Positions 1 through 10,939 of a DNA stretch of 64,000 nt are shown here, one piece after another; within the stretch, counting starts at the first letter, position 1, and each line of letters starts with the position of its first letter. The position numbers and the translations under genes were made by a program. Source of the DNA: Gordionus sp. m RMFG-2023. Its lineage: Eukaryota; Nematomorpha; Gordioida; Chordodea; Parachordodidae. Location of the stretch: positions 23,979,120 to 24,043,119 of the forward strand of contig NC_088778.1 in the NCBI RefSeq assembly GCF_954871325.1, given 5' to 3'. The notes beneath the pieces are model-generated. The model saw only the letters and a program-made list of their open reading frames with translations. It did not search any database and was not told the DNA's origin.

Positions 1-402
1 TTTTATATGATTTTGCAAAAAAAAAATAATTAATGGCTCCAAAGCTCCACGCTTTGTCACTGAGTTAAATAAAATTACATAAGAATTGTTCTTTAATTTG
101 AAATGGAGTGGATTCCTCTATAAGTTTGTATGGTCTGGTATAAAACTCAGCAATATTTTTATAAAGGGGCAATTGGACTATGGTTATGTCTCAGTATACC
201 ATTTAGGCGATATTTATAAATTAAATTTAAGCATAAAATTTAATTGATTTGCAATCAAAATCATGATATAAAATTAAATTTTATAGTTGATATAAGTAAT
301 CTTTGGTAAGGTGAAGTGGTCATAACCTCAGACTATAAACTTAATTCCATATTTAAAATAATATTAAACGATTAATATAAATTATCTAAGTTTAATATTT
401 AC

Positions 403-2071
403 AATATGTTCGATTCCACTGTATTCACCTTCCGTATTCTCTCTTATAATGATTAAATCAACGTCGTTGTATAAGGTTTTGTACCCTTCGAGTGATTTGC
501 ATGGCCTCACATTGGCATATAATGAAAAGGTTCTAAATTATTTTTGTAATTAATTGAAATTTGTATTGAGCTGTAATCAGTGAATTTCAAAAGTTTAAAA
601 GTTAAACAATTACTTTATTTCCTCTTATTATATCAATAAAATATTTTGTTAATTATAAGGGTTTGAATAAAGGCAATATAATTCAAAAATAGAACAAAAA
701 GAAGTAGGACAAAACAATCAAAATTCTACTTGTAAGATAATATATAATTTATATATTATGAACTTTCTAATAGCTAAATTTAATGAACGATGTCCTGTAC
801 CAATAGGTGTAGCTAATGGCCCTTTCAACCCTACTTTGTTCCTCTTAAAACTTTCAATAACTGCTTGCGGTATCTGAGAAGTTCCATCTGGGGCTTTAAC
901 AGGGGTTACATCTACACTTTCCCATTGAATGGGTACCTAAATTATTGAAATTATTATATTTATTAGGAAAGGGGGCTTTTTTATCACACTGCATTCACAG
1001 TTAGCATAAATTTGTGGCATATTAATTTTTGCATACTTAACTGTAAATTCGGGCTAACGATGATTGCAGAGTAAAATCATAATAGTCTTTTTTGAATGCC
1101 TTTGACCAGTTATATTTTTACAAATATGATTTTAGTTTTTTTTAAAAAAAATTTAAATTATAACCATTATTTTAAAATATTAATTTTTATTTTAAATTAT
1201 TGTTTATAATTAATATAATATTCATATATTATATGAGGTAGAGAAATGTGGTGGATATTTTTTGATAGATAATAAAAGAGGGTCCAACCTTGGTTGAGTC
1301 GTTGGTATATCTTGACAGAAATGGTTATGATAAAAGGTAGTCATTTGAGAATTATTTTATCTATAAGTTGATGCAGCCTACCCTAAACTTTTTTTAACTC
1401 AAGTCAAAATAATTTTAATCAGCCCATAAAATATATTTCATATATGTTGTCTGATTTGGCTGTGATAATTAATTTTTATCAAAGAAACCAGCACTTTGTT
1501 TAATTAACAGCTTTAAAACCATTTAAAACTTTAGATCAGCCATAAAAAAAATTTAAACCATTTGTCCAGCACACTAAAAATCTTTCTTAGGTCTCACTTA
1601 TAGGCAGGCTGTGCTGACTTCTAATGTTTATAAAATATTTATCATAGGCATAACCAGGATTTTCCCAAGGGGGGGGGGAGCTTTTAAATGGCCTTTCTCC
1701 ATAAATCTATCAGCACTCTTTTTTTTATAGGCCATCAACTTAGTTACATTTTTATAAAAATAATTTTGGTTTTTTCAAAAAGTAAAAAACTCAAATTATA
1801 TATTAATTTTATTTTATTAGATTATTGTTTATAGTTGATATAAAAATTTTAAAGGTAGATGGATATTTTGATAGTTAAAAAGGTGACCCCCTTTGGCTGG
1901 CTAATCAAATATAATTATTTTATTATATTAAAAAAGTTACTATAATCTATATATAATATACAATTTTGCTTAAACTCATGTCATTACTTCAGATACTGCA
2001 AATATCTTTTTAACAGCATCCGCAATTTCTGGTCCAATACCATTGCCTGGTATTAAAGTTACAGTTTGAGC
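403..2071 (-). CDS. IDH3A: Isocitrate dehydrogenase [NAD] alpha subunit, mitochondrial, partial (3 exons)
   Basis: Three exons are read on the minus strand in gene order: 1988-2071, 764-936 and 403-532, all with GT-AG borders and matching phases. Together they give the N-terminal third of IDH3A: the nucleotide-binding start [11 protein letters not shown], then [20 protein letters not shown], then [13 protein letters not shown] and [13 protein letters not shown]. The alpha subunit is the catalytic one of the heteromeric enzyme that oxidises isocitrate to 2-oxoglutarate with NAD in the mitochondrial TCA cycle. The spacing matches the family closely, including the junction [13 protein letters not shown]. 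One oddity is that the usual Asp of the GDGIGPE motif reads Asn here. The rest of the protein lies beyond base 1, and the 5' coding exon carrying the transit peptide is uncertain. IDH3B or IDH3G are less likely because the KGPLATPIG...RSLNL segment is typical of alpha. Confidence 0.93.
989..1070. repeat. Short palindromic MITE-like repeat in an IDH3A intron
   Basis: The left end reads CTGCATTCACAGTTAGC and the right end, reverse-complemented, reads CTGCAATCATCGTTAGC. About 30 bases at each end form an imperfect inverted repeat around a short AT-rich centre. The same end motif recurs near 32435-32465 and 35415-35512, so this is a dispersed family. Confidence 0.5.
1643..1682 (+). mobile_element. 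Single end of a hAT-like element related to the one at 61141
   Basis: CATAGGCATAACCAGGATT followed by a G run closely matches the left terminus of the element at 61141 (CATAGGCGTAGCCAGGATT). No matching right end is clear in this IDH3A intron; the C-rich stretch near 1885-1900 could be a decayed one. Confidence 0.4.
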
Positions 2072-2298
2072 CTATTTATAATAGGTATATTATATAAAAT
2101 ATTATTACTTTATTGGAACACTTCCTAGATAACAATAAATAGCTTTCCAACTATTTAATATATTATAATATTTATAAAAATATATTAAATTAGTTTACCG
2201 ATGATTTTTTAACTAAAGTTCGAAAGATCATTTTTTTTTAAATATTATAAAAGCATCTGTTGGGCATGCCAATTTGAGCGCACAACCGAAAATAATTT

Positions 2299-2394
2299 TT
2301 AACAAATCTTCAAACGTTTAAATAACATTTTTCGAACTATTGCATGAGTAGTCGCTAACTTTTTACAAAATACGTGATAACGTGATAAAAGCAT
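2299..2394 (-). CDS. Possible first exon of IDH3A (transit peptide), unproven
   Basis: A minus-strand reading frame of 31 residues begins MLLSRYHVFCKK and is rich in Arg, Lys, Leu and Ser with no acidic residue. That is the make-up of a mitochondrial transit peptide. It lies about 230 bases upstream of the first certain IDH3A exon. A phase-0 GT donor is available soon after the start (CAC/GTATTT). No splice evidence ties it to the gene, so this is an inference from position and composition only. Confidence 0.25.
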   Translation of the reverse strand: MLLSRYHVFCKKLATTHAIVRKMLFKRLKIC

Positions 2395-2734
2395 TTTCGC
2401 CCTCTGGTTGTGGACACAACAGTGCTACGCTAGGTTTTCCTCAAGTCCATCAAACTGGATAATTAATTTAGAGGGGAGAAAAATAAGGAGCCCTTCACAC
2501 ATTTATGGGCAGGTAAACAAAACAACCTATAGCCGAGAACTACAAAATATATTTAATTACTTTAAGGGTGGGTGGTCGCTGATTCTAAGTTTTTTGAATA
2601 TTACTATCAATAATTGGGAAAGTTCATATCAAGAATTTAGAGTTATCCTCATAAATTTAAATTAACTATTCTGTTTACAGCAATTTTTGAAATAAAGCCT
2701 GAAAAATCCATTGAATGAATAAAAGCAAGTCAGC

Positions 2735-3040
2735 GATGAATTATGTACCGATCCGCATCTCTCACATCCTGTGTCTCAAAGATTTTATATGGTTACGGAA
2801 AAACAAAGCTCTGGATAATATCACAGCAGAATATCTAAAAATAGCACCTATGACAATATCTTCCTTCCTATTTGTCCTCTTCAATAAAATATTGGAGAGC
2901 AGAAATACTGCAGTGAAATGGAACAAATTCTTCTACCTATGTAACTTCCCTAAAATCAATGGCCCACAGAAATTTACGGAATACCTCTTAGCCCTCACAT
3001 CATGTGTCTTAAAGTTTTTTATCGTTTCTTAAAAAAACAG
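2735..3040 (+). mobile_element. LINE reverse-transcriptase fragment
   Basis: The plus-strand frame contains KALDNITAEYLKIAP and LFNKILES, matching the finger region of non-LTR reverse transcriptases (K-x-P-G-x-D-x-I-x-x-E-x-L-K ... LFNKIL). The element is severely truncated and lacks the catalytic FADD region. No tail or target duplication is visible. The subfamily cannot be told; it resembles the RTE/CR1-like LINE pieces at 32860 and 45170. Confidence 0.6.
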
Positions 3041-3477
3041 AAACATATCATCTATTCTTCATCTTATCCCAAAAATACATATGCGTGTACAGGTCAAATT
3101 GTGAAAATAAAGAAATTTCAAACAATTATTATTAAGAGAAGCAAGGTGATAGTTAAACAATGATAAAAAAGTTTTTAAGAATATGATATGGAAATCATAT
3201 ATTAGAAATGGAAGGCGAAATAAAATTCTTTTTAGAAATAACAATTTAAAGAGAATTTATGATATGAAAAAGTTGTTTATAATGAAAAATAAGGGAGTAA
3301 AATTTAAAAAAATAAAAATAATTGAAATTTAATATTAATATTAATATTAATAAAAAAACTATTATACAAAACGCTACAATTAAATATATTTAAAAAAAAA
3401 ATGATGATAAAATTGAAATTTAATATTGATAAAAATTATTACATAAAACGCTTAATTAACAATAAACTAGTAGAAAG

Positions 3478-3495
3478 CCCGTCAAAATTGACGGG
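3478..3495. repeat. Perfect hairpin CCCGTCAA-AA-TTGACGGG
   Basis: Eight-base arms are separated by two bases. The sequence lies in an AT-rich context (TAGTAGAAAG before it) resembling terminal hairpins of Helitron-type elements. A Helitron helicase fragment lies about 1.3 kb to the right, which makes that origin plausible but not proven. Confidence 0.35.
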
Positions 3496-4544
3496 GAATT
3501 AGATATTATTCATTTTTTACGATAGATGTCATGCCAGGTTCAAGCTCACAATATTAGGAAGCATCCATGATCTTATAATGATAAAAAAGTTTATCAAACC
3601 CAGCTCAACCCTTAATAATTTGTAAAAGATATTCCCAAGTCAGGTGCAAGCTAATATTAATTTTGAGGTTCCAAGCCCTGTCCTACCCATTATAATTTTG
3701 AAAATTTTTTCCCGCCTCGGAGATAGTTAAATTTTTAATATCATCACATGCACGGGAAATATCTGATTTACCAATTAGTCTAATATGGAAAAAAAAATAC
3801 ATGTGAATTCCGTATTAAGGGAAACTGGGAAGGCCTGGGCACCACTTATTAGAGAATCATGACAAATAAAATAAAAATAACCGACTCTTATTCTTTTTGG
3901 TAATATGATCAATTAAAATTATATCTAAAAAATATGTTGTTTATTGTATAAGGTTATTGTTGTTTTTCAGATAAATTTAATGTATGTCTTGCATTTCTGA
4001 AATTATTTGTCAAAGAATTTGATAAGGGATATATATTTTTTTATGTTAAGTAAAAAAAAATGCTGTTTATTTAAATTACAAAAATGCCATTAAACACTAA
4101 TGAAACTTATATGCAAATTATTTATATATTTTTTAAGTTTTTTTTTTTATTGACATAAATTTAGAATAATTTTTTTCAAAAATAATGAGGAATATTTATT
4201 ATGTATTTGATAAAATTAAGAGCAAATCCTTGTTGACATTTTAATTTTTGATGGAAAAAGTGACAAAATAAATCTGGGCGGTCGTCAGGAGAGGAAATAA
4301 TTAATGTATAATTTTATATCATTTAGGGTTGAAGTAATGAAGTTAATGATGCTTACTACCAAGTGAATGTATGGAAATATTTTAAATACCAATCTAATTT
4401 GCTAAATACCGACCAAAATTTATTAAAATGTAATAAGACCCTTATTATTTAATATATTAATACGGAATCACGTGGTCGAGTCCGGCCTTCTATATATCAT
4501 CCTCCCAAGGATGGAACCATCAAGTTAGAATAAGAAAAAAAACA

Positions 4545-4620
4545 TGATCATTCTCGGGATTCGAACCCGGGAGCATAGGATAAGTAAGCCAAGCTCTTGC
4601 CTACTAGGCCATAGAGGCTT
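4545..4620 (-). mobile_element. tRNA-derived SINE head (or tRNA pseudogene)
   Basis: Read on the minus strand, there is a perfect pol III A box TGGCCTAGTAGG (4611-4600) and a perfect B box GGTTCGAATCC (4567-4557) at tRNA-like spacing. The T arm pairs, but the acceptor arms (GCCTCTA and GAATGAT) do not, and the anticodon stem is poor, so it is not a working tRNA gene. Downstream AT-poor sequence (about 4480-4540 in plus coordinates) could be the SINE body. Confidence 0.6.
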
Positions 4621-4779
4621 TCCAAAAATCACGATTTTTCAATTATACATTATAAATATATTTGGTAGTGCCTATCCAAATGAAAAATGAACAAAATTCA
4701 AATTTGATAGATGGTACCTTAAGGTACCAAGCATCATTAACCAAGTAATGACGGATTACCAAAGCAGTGTACAAAACAC

Positions 4780-5065
4780 AATACGTCCTGATAAAGATGA
4801 TATGCCTATGCCTTGGGATACTGGTAAAAAAAGAACGCAAAACGATATTTCTGTCAATGTTAGCATTGGTATCCCCTTCTAAAATAGAATCATGAACGAC
4901 AATGTTAACTCAACTATAAAACGGTCGTAAGTATTGTTATAAAGGCCACGACAAAAATACTGCATATTTTTCCATTAATAAAGTTGATGAAATTGGCCGT
5001 ACTGTACATTCAAGTTTGAACATTCCTCTAAATATTCATGAAATTTTCTCAGAGAATCGGATAAA
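4780..5065 (+). mobile_element. Helitron replication/helicase protein fragment
   Basis: Two plus-strand blocks, in different frames and broken by stops, resemble the Helitron Rep/helicase protein: DKDDMPMPWDTGKK, like the D-D-x-x-P-x-Y-R-R-R-D-T-G block, then YCYKGHDKNTAYFS followed by KVDEIGR, like the highly typical Y-K-G-H-D-x-A ... D-E-I block. The helicase motifs are absent, so this is a decayed remnant. It sits next to the SINE head. Confidence 0.45.
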
Positions 5066-5069
5066 GTAA

Positions 5070-7620
5070 TATTTATATTAACTCCTAGTGAAGTATGATA
5101 GTACAGAATTAAATGTTTTATTTGTTAAAAAATAGGCAGAGGTGGCATAGGGATTGTGGTGTGGTGATCGAAATATCATTTGGAGAAATGGGTAAAAATA
5201 AAATAAACATAGATATAAAACATAAGATAAAAAAAACAAAATAAACCTCCAGATGAGTTTATTTCAAGCGTATTTCTTTATTATTTAGTCTACCAATAAC
5301 TCTAGAACGGGTAAGGCGTTTGTTTAATCCTCATTATTTTCTTAACTTATCTTTATTAATAGATTCATCATGTTTTGTAGCAATGTGAGGGATTAGGGTT
5401 AGCCTAGACGAATAAAGAAATCAGGCAAAAATATAAATAAAATATTGTTGAAATTAAACAAACATTAAAATAATGTAAAACCGGTGTAGATGGGTCAATA
5501 TTAGATGCATATTTCTAGTAGTTGGAGGGATATCATCTAAAAAAATTTTTGGGGGACTTATCAAGCCTATTATGATATCTAAAAGTTAAAAAATAACATG
5601 ATGAATGTAATGTTATTAAGATTAAGGTTAATTAATTGTAAGGTAATTAAAAAATAAGATTAAAAAATAAGATTAAAAAAGGGGGGAAAAAAGAAGGTAT
5701 AAATTATTACATTATAAAAATAATAAAAATAAAATTAAAGGAATTGATAAGGTTTTGAGAAATAGTGGTTAATAGATAATAGAGATAGAAAGAAAAGAAT
5801 GGGATAATAAAATTTAGTGATAAATAAATTCATTAAGGGAGGAGAAAAAAATAAAGAAAGAAATATTTATAAGGATTGGAGATTATAAATAAGTTAGGAT
5901 AAGGATATTTAAATATTTGAATATACTTGATTATCTTCTTAATTATTGGTTATGAAAGAAAAATATGAGTATAAAAAATTGCAATGTAAGTACTGACAAA
6001 AATTGTGAGTATGTTCAAAATAAATATACAAGTTGAGTATCTTGTAGAGATTTCATTAATGTGTAATTGATAATATGAAATGAAAATTGATAAGGTAATC
6101 TAAAAAATAAAGAAAGGATTAAGTGAAATATTAGCCTGAATCTTTTTATTCACATCATTTATTTCATTCTTATTTAGAAAGTTGAGGGAATATTGTTTAT
6201 ATCAATTCAAAGACGATTTTTCAAATCTCTCAATCCATGTTAGGTATGTGTACAGTACACCATCAATTCTCGAAATTCCATTCATCTGTTTTTATAAAAT
6301 AAATAAATAAAATCAACAAATAAAAAAAATAAAAATAAATACGTACCGATGACATGACGTAGCGATGACATGACGCAGCAATGACATGACGTCACGATGA
6401 CGTAGTGAGGACATCGGAAAATTATAATATAGATATAAAATGATATATCACTAAAAACGCTGTATTAAAAAAAATAAATATAAAATAATACATTATGAAA
6501 TCTATTTATAAAACGCGAAATTGAGAAACGTAAAACGCTATTATCTAAAACGCAATATATATGATATAAAATAAAAATAAAACGCGACCAATCATTAATT
6601 TTATTTCGATTATTCAATATTTGATAAATTTATTCTACTTCAATTATTCTTAATCAAATTCTATATTCATTAAATTAATTCTATTTCGATTATTCGATGA
6701 TTCTTATTTTATTACGACGTTATTCAATAATACCTACATTCTAATATCATTTAAAATCTTCGCATATATATTTAATAACAAACAATGATAATAATTAACA
6801 GAGGATGACAAAGTCAAATCATATACTAAACCGTTTTTTCAAAGATTAGCAGGGATTAAAGCAAGATTAAACAAGAAGATTTAAATTTATTAAATAAATA
6901 TATTTTATAAATATAGACCAAGATAGAAAATTTAATATCAACGCTTAGGCCATCATCTGATAATAAATTGGCAGGCTACATGGAGTTATGTTTATTGGCC
7001 CTCATAAGAGAACGGCTAATATCACAATTAATCGCATGCCTTGCATGTCTATCTTGACTATATATACTGCTGTAATTGTCATTACTTGTAAAATGTAAAT
7101 TGATGATATTGTGACCTGAAAATGTTAATTAATTATGTTGTACGACTTGTAGAATATCCTGTCAGTAAGAATATTTTTAGAGTCGCTTAATAAATTTTCA
7201 ACAGGGCGCTGGAAGAAATGGTAGTAAATAATAAATAAATGTTTAATACTGTAGAAATTATTAGAAATGACAATATTTTTAGACTTTGTGCCAATAATAT
7301 TTAAGGGTTTATTTTGTCAAATAAATTTTAATTTATATCTCTTCAAGATAAAATGTAAAAAAATTAAGATTAATTGGTTTAATCAAATGAAAAACAGTTT
7401 AATATTTTTTTAGAAAAAGTTGTAAATAATTTATATGAAAATTAATGTTTTTTATATATTTCCAAATTTCTATATTAAAAAAGAGATAATAATTATAATG
7501 TAAGATAATGGAAAATAATTTGAATTAATTAATTGAATTTAATCAATAACAATTTAATAAAATTTATTATGTTAAAATTAAATCTTATTTTCAATTTTTT
7601 TATTGAAGTAGAGGAATAAT
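5070..7620. other. AT-rich intergenic DNA, no gene seen
   Basis: I see no coding exons in this stretch. It holds A-rich low-complexity sequence, a recurring AAAACGC(G) word near 6460-6580 that also recurs near 9130-9200 and 3370-3450, and the 16-bp tandem array described separately. Confidence 0.5.
6347..6410. repeat. 16-bp tandem array with TGACGT/CRE cores
   Basis: Three clear copies of a unit like CGATGACATGACGTAG occur at 6347, 6363 and 6379, with a fourth degraded copy at 6395. Each holds TGACG, and the third contains the perfect palindrome TGACGTCA (6387-6394), the consensus CREB/ATF binding site. No gene starts nearby, so function is unknown. Confidence 0.7.
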
Positions 7621-7840
7621 TGTTAGAGATGGACAATATTTAGAATCATTAAATTTGTTTTTTATATACATTCATACATTAATTTGTTTATTATTATTAA
7701 ATTAACCATTTTTAGCATTAATATTTTTAGGTTAATTGATTGTGAATTGATATAAATACATGTTAGAAAAATATAAAATTTAGTAATAAAGTATTATGTG
7801 ATATATTTAAAACTTATTTGTTGCCTTCCATCAAACTTTT
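7621..7840 (+). repeat. 5' LTR of the element at 7621-9813
   Basis: It is nearly identical along its length to the copy at 9592-9813. It is followed directly by the candidate primer-binding site. Confidence 0.85.
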
Positions 7841-8116
7841 ATGGTGGCAGCGGAAAAAGTATCAATGGACACTGGAATGGTGGAAATGGACATTGGAATA
7901 CTCTAAATGAAATAAATATGAAGTTAAATATCATAATTCTGAAAGATTATAAATTCTATTGGATATCATGTAAGAAATTACAAATTAGCAATGAAACCAT
8001 TCGAAATAAAATAAAAAAAATGATATAATTATAAGCACAAATAAAAATAATTATAAAATAAAGTACATATTTGATGAACTTAAATTTTTTTTGAAATAAA
8101 GTAAAATTTAATTGAT

Positions 8117-8920
8117 ATGAATTATCCTATTTGGAGTGAAGACAATATAAAGAATTATATTGACGAAGTAGAAATTTTTTTTTTAATTAATGAAGTTAGA
8201 AATAGAAGCAGATATTTAATTTATAAACTGCCTGATCATCTATATGTAATGATGAAGGCATTTGAAACAAGAGACAGAGATTCAACTTTTGAGGAAGCTA
8301 TTACAATATTGAAATTATTATGTAACTATAAAGTAAGAGCAAATATAAAAGTTGATGATACTAATATTAGAGAAAACATTAAAATTAAAGAAACTCTTAT
8401 AATAAATTCTAAATGTGAAAATAATTATTGTGATGATTATAAAGACAATGAAATGTCTATAAAAGTCGATGATACTAATATTAGAGAAAACTTTAAAATT
8501 AAAGAAACTCTTATAATAAATTGAAAATGTGAAAATAATTATTGTGATGATTATAAAGACAATGAAATGTCTATAAAAGTCGATGATACTAATATTAGAG
8601 AAAACATTAATATTAAGGAAACTCTTATAATAAATTCAAAATGTGAAAATAATTATTGTGATGATTATAAAGACAATGAATTGTCAACTAATGAAAATTT
8701 TCAGTATAATGACTTTAATAACTATGAAATTTTAAATAAAGAAAACTCTGATGATACAAATATAACAAGTAACACAAATGAAATAGATGAAATCTCTATA
8801 TGGAAAACTTTAAATAAAATAGAATCCACGATTTATAGTAAAAAAAGTAATTGTAGGAACTGTGAAATCTTATTTATACTTAAGATGAAAGGATTTAAAT
8901 TTAGGAGGGAGAAGTTATAA
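8117..8920 (+). pseudogene. Gag-like remnant with 38-residue tandem repeats
   Basis: The first ~75 residues (MNYPIWSEDNIKNYIDEVE..., then YKLPDHLYVMMKAFETRDRD) have the helical look of LTR-element Gag proteins. The next part is a tandem array of three 114-base units starting at 8348, 8462 and 8576. They encode 38-residue repeats rich in Asp, Asn, Lys and Ile, with CENNYCDDYKDNE in each. The relic is broken, with about one break. The Gag assignment rests on position and composition. Confidence 0.5.
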
Positions 8921-9591
8921 AAAAAGATATGATTAATAATATATCTCATTTAAATCTTTAATTTTGACTTTATCAATGGAAAATTATTTTTTGACATAAA
9001 AATAAACAAAAAAATAAATAAATATAAAAAAAACTATATAAAACTCAATGTAAAATAAAAATAAACAAAAAATATATAAATAAAAAAAAAATGATATAAA
9101 ACATTATAAATAAAAAAAAAACGATATAAAACGCAAAATAAATAATATAAAAAATTGTATAAAACGCGACACAAATAAAAAAAAAAAACATTAAAACGCG
9201 ATTCTTTATACATTCTTACAAATTCAATATTATTTTCTAAATGATGATTATATTCAATTGGATCGATTCTTATATTCAATTGGATCTATTCTTATGATTC
9301 CTAATTATTCTTGATTAACTAATAATAATGATAATGATTTAAATAATAATAAAAAAATGATAATAATGACTATGGAAGGTGAACAAAACAAATAAGCAAA
9401 GAGACGAAACGTTAATAACAAACTAACGAGGTGAAAACAAGCCAACGATAAAACGTGACAAAAGCAAGACAACGCTAAAAGATAAAAGCAAAGTGACATA
9501 TGAAACGATAATAATAGTAAAAAATCAAGAACATCGGGACGATTTTTCGGCACTCAAAGAGACCTAGGCTGGATTTCTTTGGAGGGTGGAA

Positions 9592-9813
9592 TGTTAGAGA
9601 TGGACAATATTTAGAATCATTAAATTTGTTTTTTATATACATTCATACATTAATTTGTTATTATTATTAAATTAACCATTTTTAGCATTAACATTTTAAG
9701 GTTAATTGATTGTGAATTGATATAAATACATGTTAGAAAAATATAAAATTTAGTAATAAAGTATTATGTGATAAAATATTTAAAACTTATTTGTTGCCTT
9801 CCATCAAACTTTT
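9592..9813 (+). repeat. 3' LTR of the element at 7621-9813
   Basis: This is the second copy of the terminal repeat, preceded by the polypurine tract at 9581-9591. Confidence 0.85.
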
Positions 9814-10166
9814 AATCATCATTTAAGATAAGAATAAAAAATGAAATGCATCAGACTAAGATGGCGGTTCATTATATTACCGTAAGATATAATAATCAAG
9901 TGCGCCATAAATAATTAAAATATATTATCAGCTGGAGAACTAATGCATATATGATTTAGATTTGATTTTACATACGAGAAGAGAAAACATAACTTTCAAA
10001 TATAAATTAATAAATCATATACATTTAATTTTGCCCCACTCCTTCCTAGAACAAGAAAACTGAACATGAGGTTATATATAATATTGATTTTAAGAAATTG
10101 AAAGCAATGTTATCCATAATATATTTGTCATGAGAGGGGATTTGATCTATATATTAGTATAAAAGT
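9814..10166. other. AT-rich spacer between two elements
   Basis: I see no coding or repeat signature in this stretch. The last eight bases, ATAAAAGT (10159-10166), are the left target-site copy of the hAT element that follows. Confidence 0.5.
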
Positions 10167-10409
10167 CAGTGACGAAGCGTCCATAGAAGCAAGGGAAACA
10201 TTGCTTCCCTTGAAATTTTACTTATAAAATTCTTAAATAAACTTAATATAATCTTTGTACTATGCTAAATTAACTAAACTGATTTTGTTAAAAAATTAAT
10301 AATTTTTATATCGTTAAAAAGATCAATATTATTTATACTATATTAAGAAATACTATTATTTTTACTACGTTAAAAAATTTACTATTATTTTTACTACGTT
10401 AAAAAATTT

Positions 10410-10620
10410 GATTTGCCTAACTTTGATCGTAAAGTCATTTGATCGTAAATTTTGTCCATTTTTTTCTGATTGGTCTATTTAATCGCGGTAAATCAACATC
10501 ATTTATAACCCTAACCCCAACCTTAACCTTAACCCTAACCCTAAACCTAACCTATAAATTAAAAAATCACAAAATGGACCATTTTATGATCAAAATAATA
10601 CGATCAAAGGAGGCCCTCCC
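10410..10620. mobile_element. Nested MITE with telomere-like core, inside the hAT
   Basis: This insert interrupts the hAT 5' region. AAAAATTT stands on both sides (10402-10409 and 10621-10628), consistent with an 8-bp duplication. About 40 bases at each end are imperfect inverted repeats containing CTTTGATCGTA and TTTGATC...TTTGTCCATTTT (right arm reverse-complemented: CTTTGATCGTATTATTTTG). The centre carries telomere-like repeats. It has no coding capacity, so it was presumably moved by a hAT transposase. Confidence 0.65.
10506..10553. repeat. Telomere-like (CCCTAA)n repeats
   Basis: Eight six-base units follow the CCCTAA pattern with some variants (CCCCAA, CCTTAA, CCTAAA). They lie at the centre of the nested MITE, so they are interstitial and not a chromosome end. 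Confidence 0.8.
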
Positions 10621-10939
10621 AAAAATTTACTATTATTTTTACTACGTTAAAAAAATACACATGAGGGAAGCAGATTTAATATTGCTTATTTATTTTAATA
10701 AATAAATAGACAATCATGTCATGATATTGTGTAATTTTACCATTAAAAAATAAGCATTGGGGAAGCAAATAAAAAAATGTTTATTTTTTTAATAAATAAA
10801 AAAGAAAGAAATTTTTTTATATAATATTTTTCCTTATTTTTTTTTAAAAAAATTTTCATTTTTAAACTCCTTAATTGATGTTTTAAAAATTGTAATTATA
10901 TTATTAAAAATTAATTAACATTATCATTTAGCTCAAGAA

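Larger units (their letters stand above)
7621..9813 (+). mobile_element. Small LTR retrotransposon fossil (non-autonomous)
   Basis: Two direct repeats of about 220 bases, starting TGTTAGAGATGG and ending near CAAACTTTT, flank about 1.75 kb (7621-7840 and 9592-9813). Just inside the left one is TGGTGGCAGCGG, placed like a primer-binding site. A purine tract GGAGGGTGGAA abuts the right one. The interior holds a gag-like remnant but no reverse transcriptase, protease or integrase, so it could move only with help from other elements. The LTRs are still very similar, which suggests a fairly recent insertion. No clean target duplication is seen. Confidence 0.85.

Noticed and set aside
4545-4620. 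Functional tRNA gene
   Set aside because: The A and B boxes are perfect, but the acceptor arms do not pair and the anticodon stem is poor.
4643-4840. Minus-strand open frame of 65 codons
   Set aside because: It overlaps the Helitron fragment on the other strand and has no family features.
8348-8689. CRISPR-like array
   Set aside because: The three 114-base units are contiguous, lack spacers and are translated in frame within a gag-like region of a eukaryotic LTR element.
9034-9553. Two minus-strand open frames with many Phe/Leu/Tyr codons
   Set aside because: They arise from A-rich low-complexity interior of the LTR element and look like chance hydrophobic frames.
10506-10553. Chromosome end
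   Set aside because: The telomere-like run is only 48 bases, degenerate, and enclosed within a MITE with DNA continuing on both sides.
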